Assembly (NCBI GenBank): GCA_016296635.1
Contig: JAEDIZ010000033.1
Coordinates: 1-20,278 of the forward strand
From: Oscillospiraceae bacterium
GTDB taxonomy: Bacteria; Bacillota; Clostridia; Oscillospirales; Oscillospiraceae
DNA length: 20,278 nucleotides
Direction of reading: 5' to 3'
Shown: positions 7,539 to 14,044 of the stretch, one piece after another
Numbering within the stretch: the stretch's first letter is position 1
Layout of the letters: the number at the start of each line of letters is the position of its first letter
Made by a program: the position numbers and the translations under genes
Notes under the pieces: model-generated
Databases searched by the model: none
Told to the model about the DNA's origin: nothing
What the model saw: only the letters and a program-made list of their open reading frames with translations

Positions 7539-8944
7539 AATTCAAAAAACAGGTGCTTTGCCTTGCAATGGCTGTTATTCTGATGGTCGGCATGGCGCTC
7601 CCCTGCTTCGCCGCGAATACATACGGTGACTGGTTCAAGCCGTATTACAACGAAATCGTCCAGCTCGGGCTGCTGCCGGATTCCTTTGCAGGACTCGATC
7701 TGCGGCAGAACATCACAAGAGGCGAAATGTGCAAGCTGGCCGTTTACGCTTTTGAAAAAGCTACCGGCAACAGAAACGACTTTGTCGATGAAAACGGCAA
7801 TCCGATTCAGGCACATTATTTTTCCGATACTTCGGATGAATATATTTCAAAAGCCTTTGAATACGGTATTGTCAACGGATATCCGGATGGAACCTTCCGT
7901 CCGAATCAGAATCTGACGAGGCAGGAGTTTTTTCAGATCGTCCAAAATTTCTGCTATTCCGCCGCATTCAAGCCGACTGCATCCGGTGCATCCTTGAGTT
8001 CTTTTGCTGACAGCAGAACTGTTGCAGCATGGGCGGACGAAGCCGCCAAGATCTGCGTCAAATACGGCTATGTGCAGGGCACTGCAACAAAAAACGGTAC
8101 CATGCTCAACCCGACCGGCACTACCAGCCGTCAGGAAGCCATGACAATGTTCCTTCGCTGCTATAAGGTTCTGCAGGAATACTATTACGAGCTCGTTCAC
8201 AGTGCAAAAGTCATTTCCGGTCCGGATGACCGCAGCGTCACTATCACTGAAGGAACTGCCACAAAGTATGTGGAGCCCGGCACAACGCTGAACGTCCGAA
8301 GCGAATGGAATACAAGCAGCAAAATTCTCGGCAAGCTCGCCCCCGGCGCTGCAGTATCCATCACTGGTTACTGCTCCAACGGTTGGGTAAGAATCAGTTA
8401 TAATGGCGGCGTTGCCTATATTTTCGGAAGCTATCTTGTTGATAAACCCGGAACCTCCGGCGGCGGCACGGGCGGCGGAACCGGAACGGGATCCGGCACC
8501 GGCACAGGAACCGGTACAGGTAGCGGAACCGGAACCGGCGGCGGACAGCCGCTTCCCTCTGTATCCGGCAGCGGCACAGCTGCAGATATCGCCAATTATG
8601 CAATGGGATTTGTCGGATACAATTACGTATGGGGCGGCACTTCTCCCTCCACCGGTTTTGACTGCTCCGGTCTTGTCTATTACTGCTATCGTCAATACGG
8701 TTATAATACCATCAACCGTGTCGCAGACGATCAGATGAACCAGGGAACCTATGTTGCCAAGAGTGACCTTGCCGTCGGCGATCTGGTATTCTTCGGCTAC
8801 GGCGATTACGCAAACCATGTCGGTATCTACATCGGCAACGGTAACTTCGTCCACGCATCCACACCTTCCACGGGCGTCCGCATCAATTCCCTTGATGAAA
8901 CCTACTACACCAAGAATTATATCGGCGCCCGCCGCCTTCTCTGA
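7535..8944 (+). CDS. Secreted SLH - SH3b - NlpC/P60 peptidoglycan hydrolase
   Basis: 469 residues. A signal peptide covers about 1-27 (KK, hydrophobic core, ALPCFAA cleavage region). S-layer-homology repeats span about 29-215 (TRGEMCKLAVYAF, NGYPDGTFRPNQNLTRQEF, TSRQEAMTMFLRCY), anchoring the protein to cell-wall polymers. A bacterial SH3 domain follows (about 245-303), then a Gly/Thr/Ser linker (309-337) and a C-terminal NlpC/P60 endopeptidase domain (about 347-469) with C377 (FDCSGL), H428 (NHVGIYIG) and H440 (FVHAS). The last family normally cuts D-gamma-glutamyl-meso-DAP bonds in stem peptides. The start is fixed by AAGGAGG at 7518-7524 and overlaps the xth stop by 4 nt. A terminator follows. 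The domain order is clear; whether it acts in growth, division or sporulation is not shown. Confidence 0.93.
   Translation: MKFKKQVLCLAMAVILMVGMALPCFAANTYGDWFKPYYNEIVQLGLLPDSFAGLDLRQNITRGEMCKLAVYAFEKATGNRNDFVDENGNPIQAHYFSDTSDEYISKAFEYGIVNGYPDGTFRPNQNLTRQEFFQIVQNFCYSAAFKPTASGASLSSFADSRTVAAWADEAAKICVKYGYVQGTATKNGTMLNPTGTTSRQEAMTMFLRCYKVLQEYYYELVHSAKVISGPDDRSVTITEGTATKYVEPGTTLNVRSEWNTSSKILGKLAPGAAVSITGYCSNGWVRISYNGGVAYIFGSYLVDKPGTSGGGTGGGTGTGSGTGTGTGTGSGTGTGGGQPLPSVSGSGTAADIANYAMGFVGYNYVWGGTSPSTGFDCSGLVYYCYRQYGYNTINRVADDQMNQGTYVAKSDLAVGDLVFFGYGDYANHVGIYIGNGNFVHASTPSTGVRINSLDETYYTKNYIGARRLL
8459..8545 (+). repeat. Gly-Thr/Gly-Ser dipeptide linker repeat
   Basis: Encodes residues 309-337 of the SLH-NlpC/P60 protein, nearly all glycine, threonine and serine. 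Codons vary (ggc/gga/ggt with acc/aca/acg), so the protein repeat is conserved more than the DNA repeat. It is a flexible linker between the SH3b and catalytic domains and a likely site of length variation between strains. Confidence 0.85.
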
Positions 8945-8953
8945 CAACGCAGC

Positions 8954-8992
8954 AAAACGCCTGTGCAGATTAAAATTCTGCACAGGCGTTTT
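8954..8992. terminator. Bidirectional terminator between the SLH-NlpC/P60 gene and the 159-aa gene
   Basis: A 16-bp perfect stem (AAAACGCCTGTGCAGA / TCTGCACAGGCGTTTT) with a 7-nt A/T loop; T-runs on both strands. The minus-strand gene's last codons and its TAA stop (8970-8972) lie within the stem and loop. Confidence 0.93.
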
Positions 8993-9449
8993 TTATGCTT
9001 TCATTCGCCAGTTCCAAGAGAAGTGCCTGCCTGCCGTAAAGCAGATACGGACGGCACAGACAAAAATACGGCAGCAGCGCAAGCGGCTTATCCGGTTCGA
9101 GTATTTCGCAGAAGCGAAAGCACCCATCCGTCATAACTGATATGTTTTCTTTGAGCGGTATATTCTGAATCTTTCCGTGATAGATCTGCCACGGATCCGT
9201 CTGTGAAACGAAAAATTCCGCATTTTCATCCAACGGATACTTCCCTGAGGGATACCGTTTTCGCAGCGTAAAAGATCCGCTCTCCGGGGCGAGGACGCCC
9301 AAAGATTCAAATCGGTTTTCGGTTTCCATATAAAGGCGGAAGATTCCATCCGGAATTCTGCATTGCGCATAAAGCGCATCATAGAGTCCTTCCTTTACAA
9401 ATGTAACATTGCCAACTTTCTGCTGATCCAATTTGATGATATACCGCAT
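8970..9449 (-). CDS. Unknown protein of 159 residues
   Basis: I do not recognise a named family with confidence. There is no signal peptide or membrane segment. The N-terminal half (VGNVTFVKEGLYDALYAQCR, FESLGVLAPESGSFTLRKRYP) recalls short unannotated proteins of Oscillospiraceae, but that is from memory only. The C-terminal third is Leu/Cys-rich. It looks real: sensible codon use, a GGAGGG ribosome-binding site 6 nt before the start, position as last gene of the nnrD-alr-mazF operon, and a terminator at its end. Unusually, the ribosome-binding site lies in the 3' arm of a 12-bp hairpin, so translation or transcription may be conditional. The stop codon lies in the terminator loop. Function cannot be inferred; being next to mazF does not make it an antitoxin. 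Confidence 0.72.
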   Translation of the reverse strand: MRYIIKLDQQKVGNVTFVKEGLYDALYAQCRIPDGIFRLYMETENRFESLGVLAPESGSFTLRKRYPSGKYPLDENAEFFVSQTDPWQIYHGKIQNIPLKENISVMTDGCFRFCEILEPDKPLALLPYFCLCRPYLLYGRQALLLELANESIKNACAEF

Positions 9450-9454
9450 AGCAA

Positions 9455-9482
9455 ACCCTCCGCATAAATCTATGCGGAGGGT
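9455..9482 (-). promoter_or_regulatory. Hairpin between mazF and the 159-aa gene that hides its ribosome-binding site
   Basis: A 12-bp perfect stem (ACCCTCCGCATA / TATGCGGAGGGT) with a 4-nt loop, followed on the minus strand by only three T residues. Its 3' arm on the minus strand contains GGAGGG, the ribosome-binding site of the following gene. It may be a weak terminator, an mRNA end-stabilising stem, or a translational switch. Confidence 0.7.
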
Positions 9483-9502
9483 ATTTCAAATATGCTTTCT
9501 TT

Positions 9503-9859
9503 TTACAGTCCCTGCAGCCCGAAACTGACGGCAATCGCAGAATCCACCTGATTCATCACAGCTTCATCCACATGCCCCATATGCTCGCGCAGGCGGCGTT
9601 TATCAATTGTTCTGACCTGCTCCAGCAGCACAACAGAATCCTTTGTCAGTCCGGCATCATGTCCTGCAATCGAAATATGGGTCGGCAGTCTGGCCTTCCC
9701 GGTCTGACTGGTGATCGCTGCGGCAATCACAGTCGGAGAATGCTTGTTGCCGGTATCGTTCTGAACGATCAGAACCGGTCTTGTGCCTCCCTGCTCGCTG
9801 CCGACGACCGGGCTGAGATCGGCGTAAAAGATATCGCCGCGTTTGACGCTAAGATCCAT
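9503..9859 (-). CDS. mazF: MazF/PemK-family mRNA interferase (NdoA/EndoA type)
   Basis: 118 residues from the chosen start (MDLSVKRGDIFYADL), matching B. subtilis NdoA at about 116. The frame is open to 9970, but the 37 extra codons run through intergenic hairpins and have no good ribosome-binding site; GGAG lies 10 nt before the chosen ATG. MazF toxins cleave single-stranded mRNA at short sequence motifs. The conserved catalytic pair is visible: R27 in GGTRPVLIVQND and T50 in AAITSQ. In most Firmicutes the toxin follows alr and a small MazE/CopG-like antitoxin gene. Here alr is directly upstream with 132 nt between, and no frame there could encode an antitoxin. The toxin is therefore either orphaned, controlled by an antitoxin elsewhere, or kept low by the leader hairpins. 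Confidence 0.93.
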   Translation of the reverse strand: MDLSVKRGDIFYADLSPVVGSEQGGTRPVLIVQNDTGNKHSPTVIAAAITSQTGKARLPTHISIAGHDAGLTKDSVVLLEQVRTIDKRRLREHMGHVDEAVMNQVDSAIAVSFGLQGL

Positions 9860-9877
9860 TCGCTTCACACTCCGCGG

Positions 9878-9909
9878 AAAAAAGTTGATCGAGCGCCGTT
9901 CCGGCTCTC
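9878..9909 (-). terminator. Weak terminator or attenuator between alr and mazF
   Basis: Read on the minus strand: an interrupted stem (GAGAGCCG / CGGCGCTC, one A-G mismatch) with a GAA loop at 9891-9909, then a 7-nt gap and six T residues at 9878-9883. The distance to the T-run makes efficient termination uncertain. Confidence 0.4.
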
Positions 9910-9930
9910 TGTTACCCTTATTCTCCCACG

Positions 9931-9955
9931 CGCAGGCGGGAATTATACGCCTGCG
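9931..9955 (-). other. 8-bp GC-rich hairpin between alr and mazF
   Basis: CGCAGGCG pairs with CGCCTGCG around a 9-nt loop. The loop on the minus strand contains TATAAT, but no matching -35 lies 16-18 nt upstream, so I do not call it a promoter. It has no T-run, so it is not a standard terminator. It may limit mazF expression or stabilise the alr message. Confidence 0.45.
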
Positions 9956-9991
9956 AAGCTCCCAAATCATTCTATGCAGAATCCGACAGAA

Positions 9992-11170
9992 TTACACGAT
10001 GTACTGCAATATTTCCGACGGACGATTCCCGTCAAGATAAATTCTCGGAATCCGCTTGTTGATGGCGCAAAGCAACTCATAACTGATGGTGCCGAGCTGA
10101 TCAGCGTACTCCTGGCAGGAAACAAGCGTCCCGTTTTCATCGTAGCCAAAGAGCGTCAGCGTATCGCCAACGCGTGCTTCCGGGATTTCGGACATATCCA
10201 CCATACACATATCCATGCAGATTCTGCCGATGTTTTTTGCTCGTTTCCCATGCAGCAGGAAGCTGACTTTCCCTGAAAGTGCGCGGGAAAGTCCGTCCGC
10301 ATAGCCAATCGGAAGAACGGCAACGCGCATCGATCTGTCGGTCACAAAGGTACGCCCATAGCTGACGCAGGTTCCTGCCGGAATATCGCGGATCTGTGCA
10401 ATGGTCGTATGTACCGACATGACCGGACGCAGATCCAGCTTCCCCTCGCAGTCCGGTGAGGGAGACAGTCCGTAAGTCGCAATTCCCGGTCGGATCATGT
10501 CCATCGCGTATTCCGGGTACAGTATCGCTGCGCCTGAGTTGCAGCAATGCCGGATCTCAGGCTGAACACCCGCTGCTGCAAGCTCCTGCAGCATGGAATC
10601 AAAGCGCTCAAACTGTTGTCTTGTATAGGCAATGTCATCCGGTGCAAGGCTGTCTGCCGCACTGAAATGCATAAAAATTCCTTCCGCGTTAAGATGCCGA
10701 AGTTCTGCAGCCTGCTTCAGCTCTGACAAGGTTTCTTCGTTGTCATATGCAAAGAAGCCGATACGCGTCATGCCGGTATCCAGCTTCAGATGCACATTCA
10801 AAATATAGTTTGTGCCTGCCAGTGCCTGCTCCAGCTCCATGGCATATTCCAAGGAATGGACCTCCTGCGTAATATCCAGGAACACCATATTGTCAGCAAA
10901 TTCCGGCGGTGTGTAGCCGAGGATCAGGATCGGCGTACGGATGCCGCCCCTTCTGATCTGTACAGCTTCCTCCAGATTGGAAACTGCAAGATAGTCCGCG
11001 CCGAAATCCGTCAGCGCATGGCTGATGGGCACCGCTCCGTGTCCATAGGCATCCGCCTTTACAACGCCGAGAAATCTGCAGTTTTCCGGTGCATTGCGGC
11101 GCAGTACCCGATAATTATGTTCCAGATGATCCAGACTGATTTCAGCCCAGGTTCTTTTTAATGTTTTCAT
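9992..11170 (-). CDS. alr: Alanine racemase
   Basis: 392 residues, full length. A PLP enzyme that interconverts L- and D-alanine, supplying D-Ala for peptidoglycan in the cytoplasm. The PLP lysine is K38 in VVKADAYGHG; the second catalytic residue, Y271, is in CVSYGRTF; R136 in GMTRIG and the HCCNSGAA and PIGYADG motifs are also present. The start is fixed by GGAGG at about 11176-11180, which abuts the stop of the upstream lipoprotein gene (gap 11 nt), so it is within one operon with nnrD and the lipoprotein. In spore formers a racemase in this position may also act during sporulation or modulate germination, because L-Ala/D-Ala balance affects spores; that is inference from context. Confidence 0.96.
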   Translation of the reverse strand: MKTLKRTWAEISLDHLEHNYRVLRRNAPENCRFLGVVKADAYGHGAVPISHALTDFGADYLAVSNLEEAVQIRRGGIRTPILILGYTPPEFADNMVFLDITQEVHSLEYAMELEQALAGTNYILNVHLKLDTGMTRIGFFAYDNEETLSELKQAAELRHLNAEGIFMHFSAADSLAPDDIAYTRQQFERFDSMLQELAAAGVQPEIRHCCNSGAAILYPEYAMDMIRPGIATYGLSPSPDCEGKLDLRPVMSVHTTIAQIRDIPAGTCVSYGRTFVTDRSMRVAVLPIGYADGLSRALSGKVSFLLHGKRAKNIGRICMDMCMVDMSEIPEARVGDTLTLFGYDENGTLVSCQEYADQLGTISYELLCAINKRIPRIYLDGNRPSEILQYIV

Positions 11171-11181
11171 ATTTTCCTCCG

Positions 11182-11745
11182 TCAGGTCTCAAAGTTCGTG
11201 ATTGATGCCCGAAGCACAGACCTGCCTTTATATGTGAATTCCGCATTGCGCGGTATATTTGTAATTTCATCCAGCCACACATCCAGCTGCAGCTGCTGAT
11301 CGTCGTAGCCGAGAAGATATGTCACCCGGACGCAGTTTCCATCCCGACCCGTGCAGGAAATATATTCTCCTTCCATGGCTTTGCAAAGAAGCCACGGAGC
11401 CTCAAGCGGTGCAAGATTTCCGTTCGCAAGACTTCCGAGTGAAACCCGCACACCATCAAAAAGAATCGATGCGCCGTCATTCTCACGAACTGTTTTTATA
11501 TTGCAGATGCTCTCCGGTGCAGTTATCGTACATTCTACACTGTTCTCTTCTTTCTCGCAATCCATAGAAAAGCGAAAAATTGTGTCCCCAAAGTCTGCAG
11601 CCGCATCCATCGAAAAACTGTATTCTTCCTGCGATAACAGCAGGCTGCGCAGATCCAGCGCTTTCTGCATGGATTTATCCTGCTTTTCGCAGCCGCACAG
11701 AAAAACCATCAACAAAGCCAGTCCGATCAGAAACCGTTTCCGCAA
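11182..11745 (-). CDS. Lipoprotein, probably GerS-like (LolA-like fold)
   Basis: 187 residues. Starts with TTG: GGTGG lies 4 nt upstream, and no ATG would preserve the signal peptide. The N-terminus is a lipoprotein signal (MRKRF, hydrophobic core, then LCGC with lipidated C19). The rest alternates short beta strands (YSFSMDAAADF, IFRFSMDC, GASILFDGVRVSLG, NAEFTYKGRSVL), consistent with a LolA/LolB-like sheet. In Clostridioides difficile the germination lipoprotein gene gerS lies beside alr2. GerS binds the amidase CwlD, which makes the cortex muramic-delta-lactam. The same lipoprotein-alr order, with nnrD upstream and mazF downstream, makes a GerS-like role the best guess. Sequence identity to GerS cannot be tested here, so this rests on synteny, lipobox and predicted fold. 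Confidence 0.7.
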   Translation of the reverse strand: MRKRFLIGLALLMVFLCGCEKQDKSMQKALDLRSLLLSQEEYSFSMDAAADFGDTIFRFSMDCEKEENSVECTITAPESICNIKTVRENDGASILFDGVRVSLGSLANGNLAPLEAPWLLCKAMEGEYISCTGRDGNCVRVTYLLGYDDQQLQLDVWLDEITNIPRNAEFTYKGRSVLRASITNFET

Positions 11746-11757
11746 AAAACCACCGTC

Positions 11758-12627
11758 TTATAATAGAAGTCGCGGAATCCGGGAAATCAGATCCTCCGGT
11801 ACCATACCGTACTGCCCAATCTCGACTGCTGCAAGATCTCCGGCCGCTCCGTGAACATAGGCAGCTGCCGCAGTTGCTTCCAGGGGCATAATACGCTGTC
11901 CGAGGAAGGATACAAGGATCCCCGCAAGCACATCTCCGCTGCCGCCGGTCGCCATGCCGGGATTCCCGGTCAGATTGCGATATACATTCTGCCCGTCCGT
12001 GATGATGGTTCGGTGCCCTTTCAAAAGGACAATCGTACCGGTCTGCCTTGCCATTTTCATCGCATCGAGAATCCGGTCATCCGCTTTCGGGTCACCGCCA
12101 AGTCTGCGGTATTCGCCGTCATGGGGCGTCAGGACAATGGGACACGCCGCTCCGCGCAGAATATCTATATGTCCCTCCAGCGCGTTTATGCCGTCTGCAT
12201 CCAAAAGCAACGGCACACGGCAGACGGAAATTAGCTTTTGGGTCAGCTCCATCAGCTCTTTTGACTGACCGAGACCGGGGCCAAAAAGCACGGCATCCAT
12301 ACCGGCAAGCCGGTCACAGATTGCCGGAAAAGATTCCAGACACAGTCTTCCTCTTTCATCGCATGGCAGCGGAAAAACAATCTCGCTGCCGGCTCCGGCT
12401 GCAACAATCGGATAGATTTTCTCCGGAACACCGAGATATACAAGTCCGCTGCCTGCGCGAAGTGCCGCTTTTGCCGCAAGTCTTGCCGCGCCCGTCAGAC
12501 CCTCGCTGCCGCAAAGAAGCAATACTTTTCCGTAATCGCCCTTGTGCGTATCGCTTTGACGCATCGGCAGAAGCTCCCAAAGGAAATTTTTTGTCATATG
12601 CTCCGCGATCCAAACCGGTCTTGACAT
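11758..12627 (-). CDS. nnrD: ADP/ATP-dependent NAD(P)H-hydrate dehydratase
   Basis: 289 residues, ribokinase-like fold. Repairs damaged NAD(P)H by dehydrating the S-hydrate (NADHX). Motifs in order: KGDYGKVLLLCGSEGLTGAA (30-48), FGPGLG (115-120), LLDADGINAL (141-150), LTPHDGEYRRL (166-176), LLKGHRTIITDG and GNPGMATGGSGDVLAGI with catalytic D232. The length fits a stand-alone dehydratase (B. subtilis YxkO is about 276); many Clostridia instead have a fused epimerase-dehydratase, and no NnrE domain is present here. The start lies 3' of a G-rich GGGGGAT about 8 nt away and 27 nt after a strong -10. First gene of the nnrD-lipoprotein-alr-mazF operon; its stop is 12 nt before the lipoprotein start. 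Confidence 0.93.
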   Translation of the reverse strand: MSRPVWIAEHMTKNFLWELLPMRQSDTHKGDYGKVLLLCGSEGLTGAARLAAKAALRAGSGLVYLGVPEKIYPIVAAGAGSEIVFPLPCDERGRLCLESFPAICDRLAGMDAVLFGPGLGQSKELMELTQKLISVCRVPLLLDADGINALEGHIDILRGAACPIVLTPHDGEYRRLGGDPKADDRILDAMKMARQTGTIVLLKGHRTIITDGQNVYRNLTGNPGMATGGSGDVLAGILVSFLGQRIMPLEATAAAAYVHGAAGDLAAVEIGQYGMVPEDLISRIPRLLL

Positions 12628-12653
12628 CTCTCAATCCCCCATTTCCTGCCTTT

Positions 12654-12682
12654 ATTATATGTCTTTTCTGAAAAACAGTCAA
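12654..12682 (-). promoter_or_regulatory. Promoter of the nnrD-lipoprotein-alr-mazF operon
   Basis: On the minus strand: TTGACT (12677-12682), a 17-nt spacer, TATAAT (12654-12659). A near-consensus sigma-A promoter 27 nt before the nnrD start. It stands back-to-back with the pheS promoter; only 8 bp separate the two -35 boxes. Confidence 0.9.
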
Positions 12683-12690
12683 TTTTTAAG

Positions 12691-12719
12691 TTGCCAAATC
12701 AGAAAACATATGATAGAAT
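12691..12719 (+). promoter_or_regulatory. Promoter of the T-box/pheST operon
   Basis: TTGCCA (12691-12696), a 17-nt spacer, TAGAAT (12714-12719) with an extended -10 TG at 12711-12712. The position places the transcript start at about 12725, just before the T-box. Confidence 0.82.
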
Positions 12720-12725
12720 GTTGCC

Positions 12726-12966
12726 GATATAAAAAGGCGATGAACGAGTTGTCTGACCTTTGTAATCAGCTTCAGAGAGGACGCGGCTGCTGAAAGCGTC
12801 TGCTGAAAAAGGACGGGCGTTCCCTCGGGAGCTGCAGCCTGAACAAACAGTAGGGCTCGCCGGGTCACTCCGTTATGGGTTTGAGCGCGCTGTTTGGCGA
12901 ATTGCGGGTGGTACCGCGGAAGCATGGTCTTTCGTCCCCTATGCGGGGAGGAAGGGCTTTTTCTTT
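12726..12966 (+). promoter_or_regulatory. T-box riboswitch (tRNA-Phe sensing) upstream of pheS
   Basis: This leader fills the 372-nt gap between nnrD and pheS. Hallmarks: the T-box core GGGTGGTACCGCG (12906-12918), whose TGGT would pair with the uncharged ACCA end of tRNA-Phe; an AG-bulge motif AGAGAGG (12774-12780) followed by a stem with a GCTGAAA-type distal loop (12788-12796); and a Phe codon TTC at 12820-12822, just before CCTCGGGAGC, in the place expected for the specifier. A second TTC at 12771-12773 sits against the AG bulge and is a less likely specifier. Uncharged tRNA-Phe would stabilise the antiterminator and allow pheST transcription. Confidence 0.93.
12924..12966 (+). terminator. 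T-box-controlled terminator
   Basis: The stem is GGTCTTTCGTCCCC paired with GGGGAGGAAGGGC around a TATGC loop (one G-G mismatch), followed by a T-rich run. It competes with the T-box antiterminator just upstream. Confidence 0.88.
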
Positions 12967-12999
12967 TTCTCAAAAATAACGAAAAGGAGATCTTCGTTT

Positions 13000-14025
13000 A
13001 TGAAAGAACAATTGGAAAAGATCCGACTGGATGCGATGGAAGCATTGGATGCAGTCAAAACATCCGATGAACTGGAAGCACTTCGCGTCCGATTCCTCGG
13101 CAAAAAAGGCGAGCTGACTGCCGTTCTGAAGATGATGGGCAAGCTCTCCGCCGAAGAACGCCCCATCATGGGTCAGGCTGCAAACAATGTCCGCGCTGCC
13201 ATTGAAGAAAAACTGGAGCAGACAAAAACCGCATTGAAAGAAAAGATGCTGGAAGCAAAGCTCGCCTCCGAATCTGTCGATGTGACCATTCCTGGTACAC
13301 AGTTGAAGATCGGCAAGAAACATCCCATGTATCAGGTACTCGATCAGATCAAGGACATCTTCATCGGCATGGGCTTTGAGATTCTTGAAGACCGCGAAGT
13401 CGAGCTTGCGGAATACAACTTCACAAAGCTGAATGTTGAGGAAGGCCACCCCGCAAGAGAATGGAGCGACACCTTCTACTTTACAGAAGACAGCAGCATC
13501 CTGCTTCGCACGCAGACCTCTCCCATGCAGATCCATGCCATGGAAACCAAGCAGCTGCCGATCCGGATTCTTGCTCCCGGCCGCGTCTACCGCAAGGATG
13601 AAGTCGATGCCACGCACTCCCCCATGTTCCATCAGATTGAAGGCATGGCCATTGACAAGAACATCACCATGGCTGATCTCAAGGGCACGCTGAACGAGGT
13701 CGTACAGCAGCTTTACGGCGAAGGCACCGTCACCCGTTTCCGTCCTCATCACTTCCCCTTCACCGAGCCGAGCTGCGAAATGGACATTCAGTGCCATAAG
13801 TGCCACGGCAAAGGCTGCCCCACCTGCAAGGGCGAGGGCTGGATTGAGGTTCTCGGAGCAGGCATGATTCACCCGAAGGTGCTGGAAGGCTGCGGCATTG
13901 ATTCCACCGTCTATTCTGGCTGGGCCTTCGGCATGGGTTTGGAGCGTTTGGCACTCGGTCATTTTAAGATCAGCGACCTTCGTCTGATTTTCGAAAACGA
14001 TGTCCGCTTCCTCGAGCAGTTCTGA
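13000..14025 (+). CDS. pheS: Phenylalanyl-tRNA synthetase alpha subunit
   Basis: 341 residues, standard length. The class II catalytic subunit of the alpha2-beta2 enzyme that charges tRNA-Phe. An N-terminal coiled coil (about 1-90) binds tRNA. Motif 2 region: LLRTQTSPMQIHAM and RVYRKDEVDATHSPMFHQIEG; motif 3: GWAFGMGLERLALGHF near the C-terminus. Between them is a four-cysteine knuckle (CHKCHGKGCPTCKG, about 260-273), a known variant of many clostridial PheS proteins that suggests a bound metal. AAGGAGA (12984-12990) lies 9 nt before the ATG. pheT follows after 19 nt. Expression is governed by the T-box and its terminator. Confidence 0.97.
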   Translation: MKEQLEKIRLDAMEALDAVKTSDELEALRVRFLGKKGELTAVLKMMGKLSAEERPIMGQAANNVRAAIEEKLEQTKTALKEKMLEAKLASESVDVTIPGTQLKIGKKHPMYQVLDQIKDIFIGMGFEILEDREVELAEYNFTKLNVEEGHPAREWSDTFYFTEDSSILLRTQTSPMQIHAMETKQLPIRILAPGRVYRKDEVDATHSPMFHQIEGMAIDKNITMADLKGTLNEVVQQLYGEGTVTRFRPHHFPFTEPSCEMDIQCHKCHGKGCPTCKGEGWIEVLGAGMIHPKVLEGCGIDSTVYSGWAFGMGLERLALGHFKISDLRLIFENDVRFLEQF

Positions 14026-14044
14026 TGAAAGGAGCGTTTGAAAG

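Noticed and set aside
8459..8545. GGC/ACC-rich stretch as a possible CRISPR or structural DNA repeat
   Set aside because: It is an in-frame Gly/Thr/Ser linker with varied codons and no spacer pattern.
9860..9970. Longer MazF start, or a hidden antitoxin, in the alr-mazF gap
   Set aside because: The in-frame extension has no good ribosome-binding site and crosses hairpins; no other frame gives a MazE/CopG-like peptide.
12771..12773. TTC as the T-box specifier codon
   Set aside because: It directly precedes AGAGAGG, the AG-bulge motif of stem I; the TTC at 12820-12822 is in the expected 3' position before the CCTCGGGAGC segment.
13777..13824. Cysteine cluster in PheS as a novel zinc-finger acquisition
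   Set aside because: A known variant in many clostridial PheS proteins between motifs 2 and 3.
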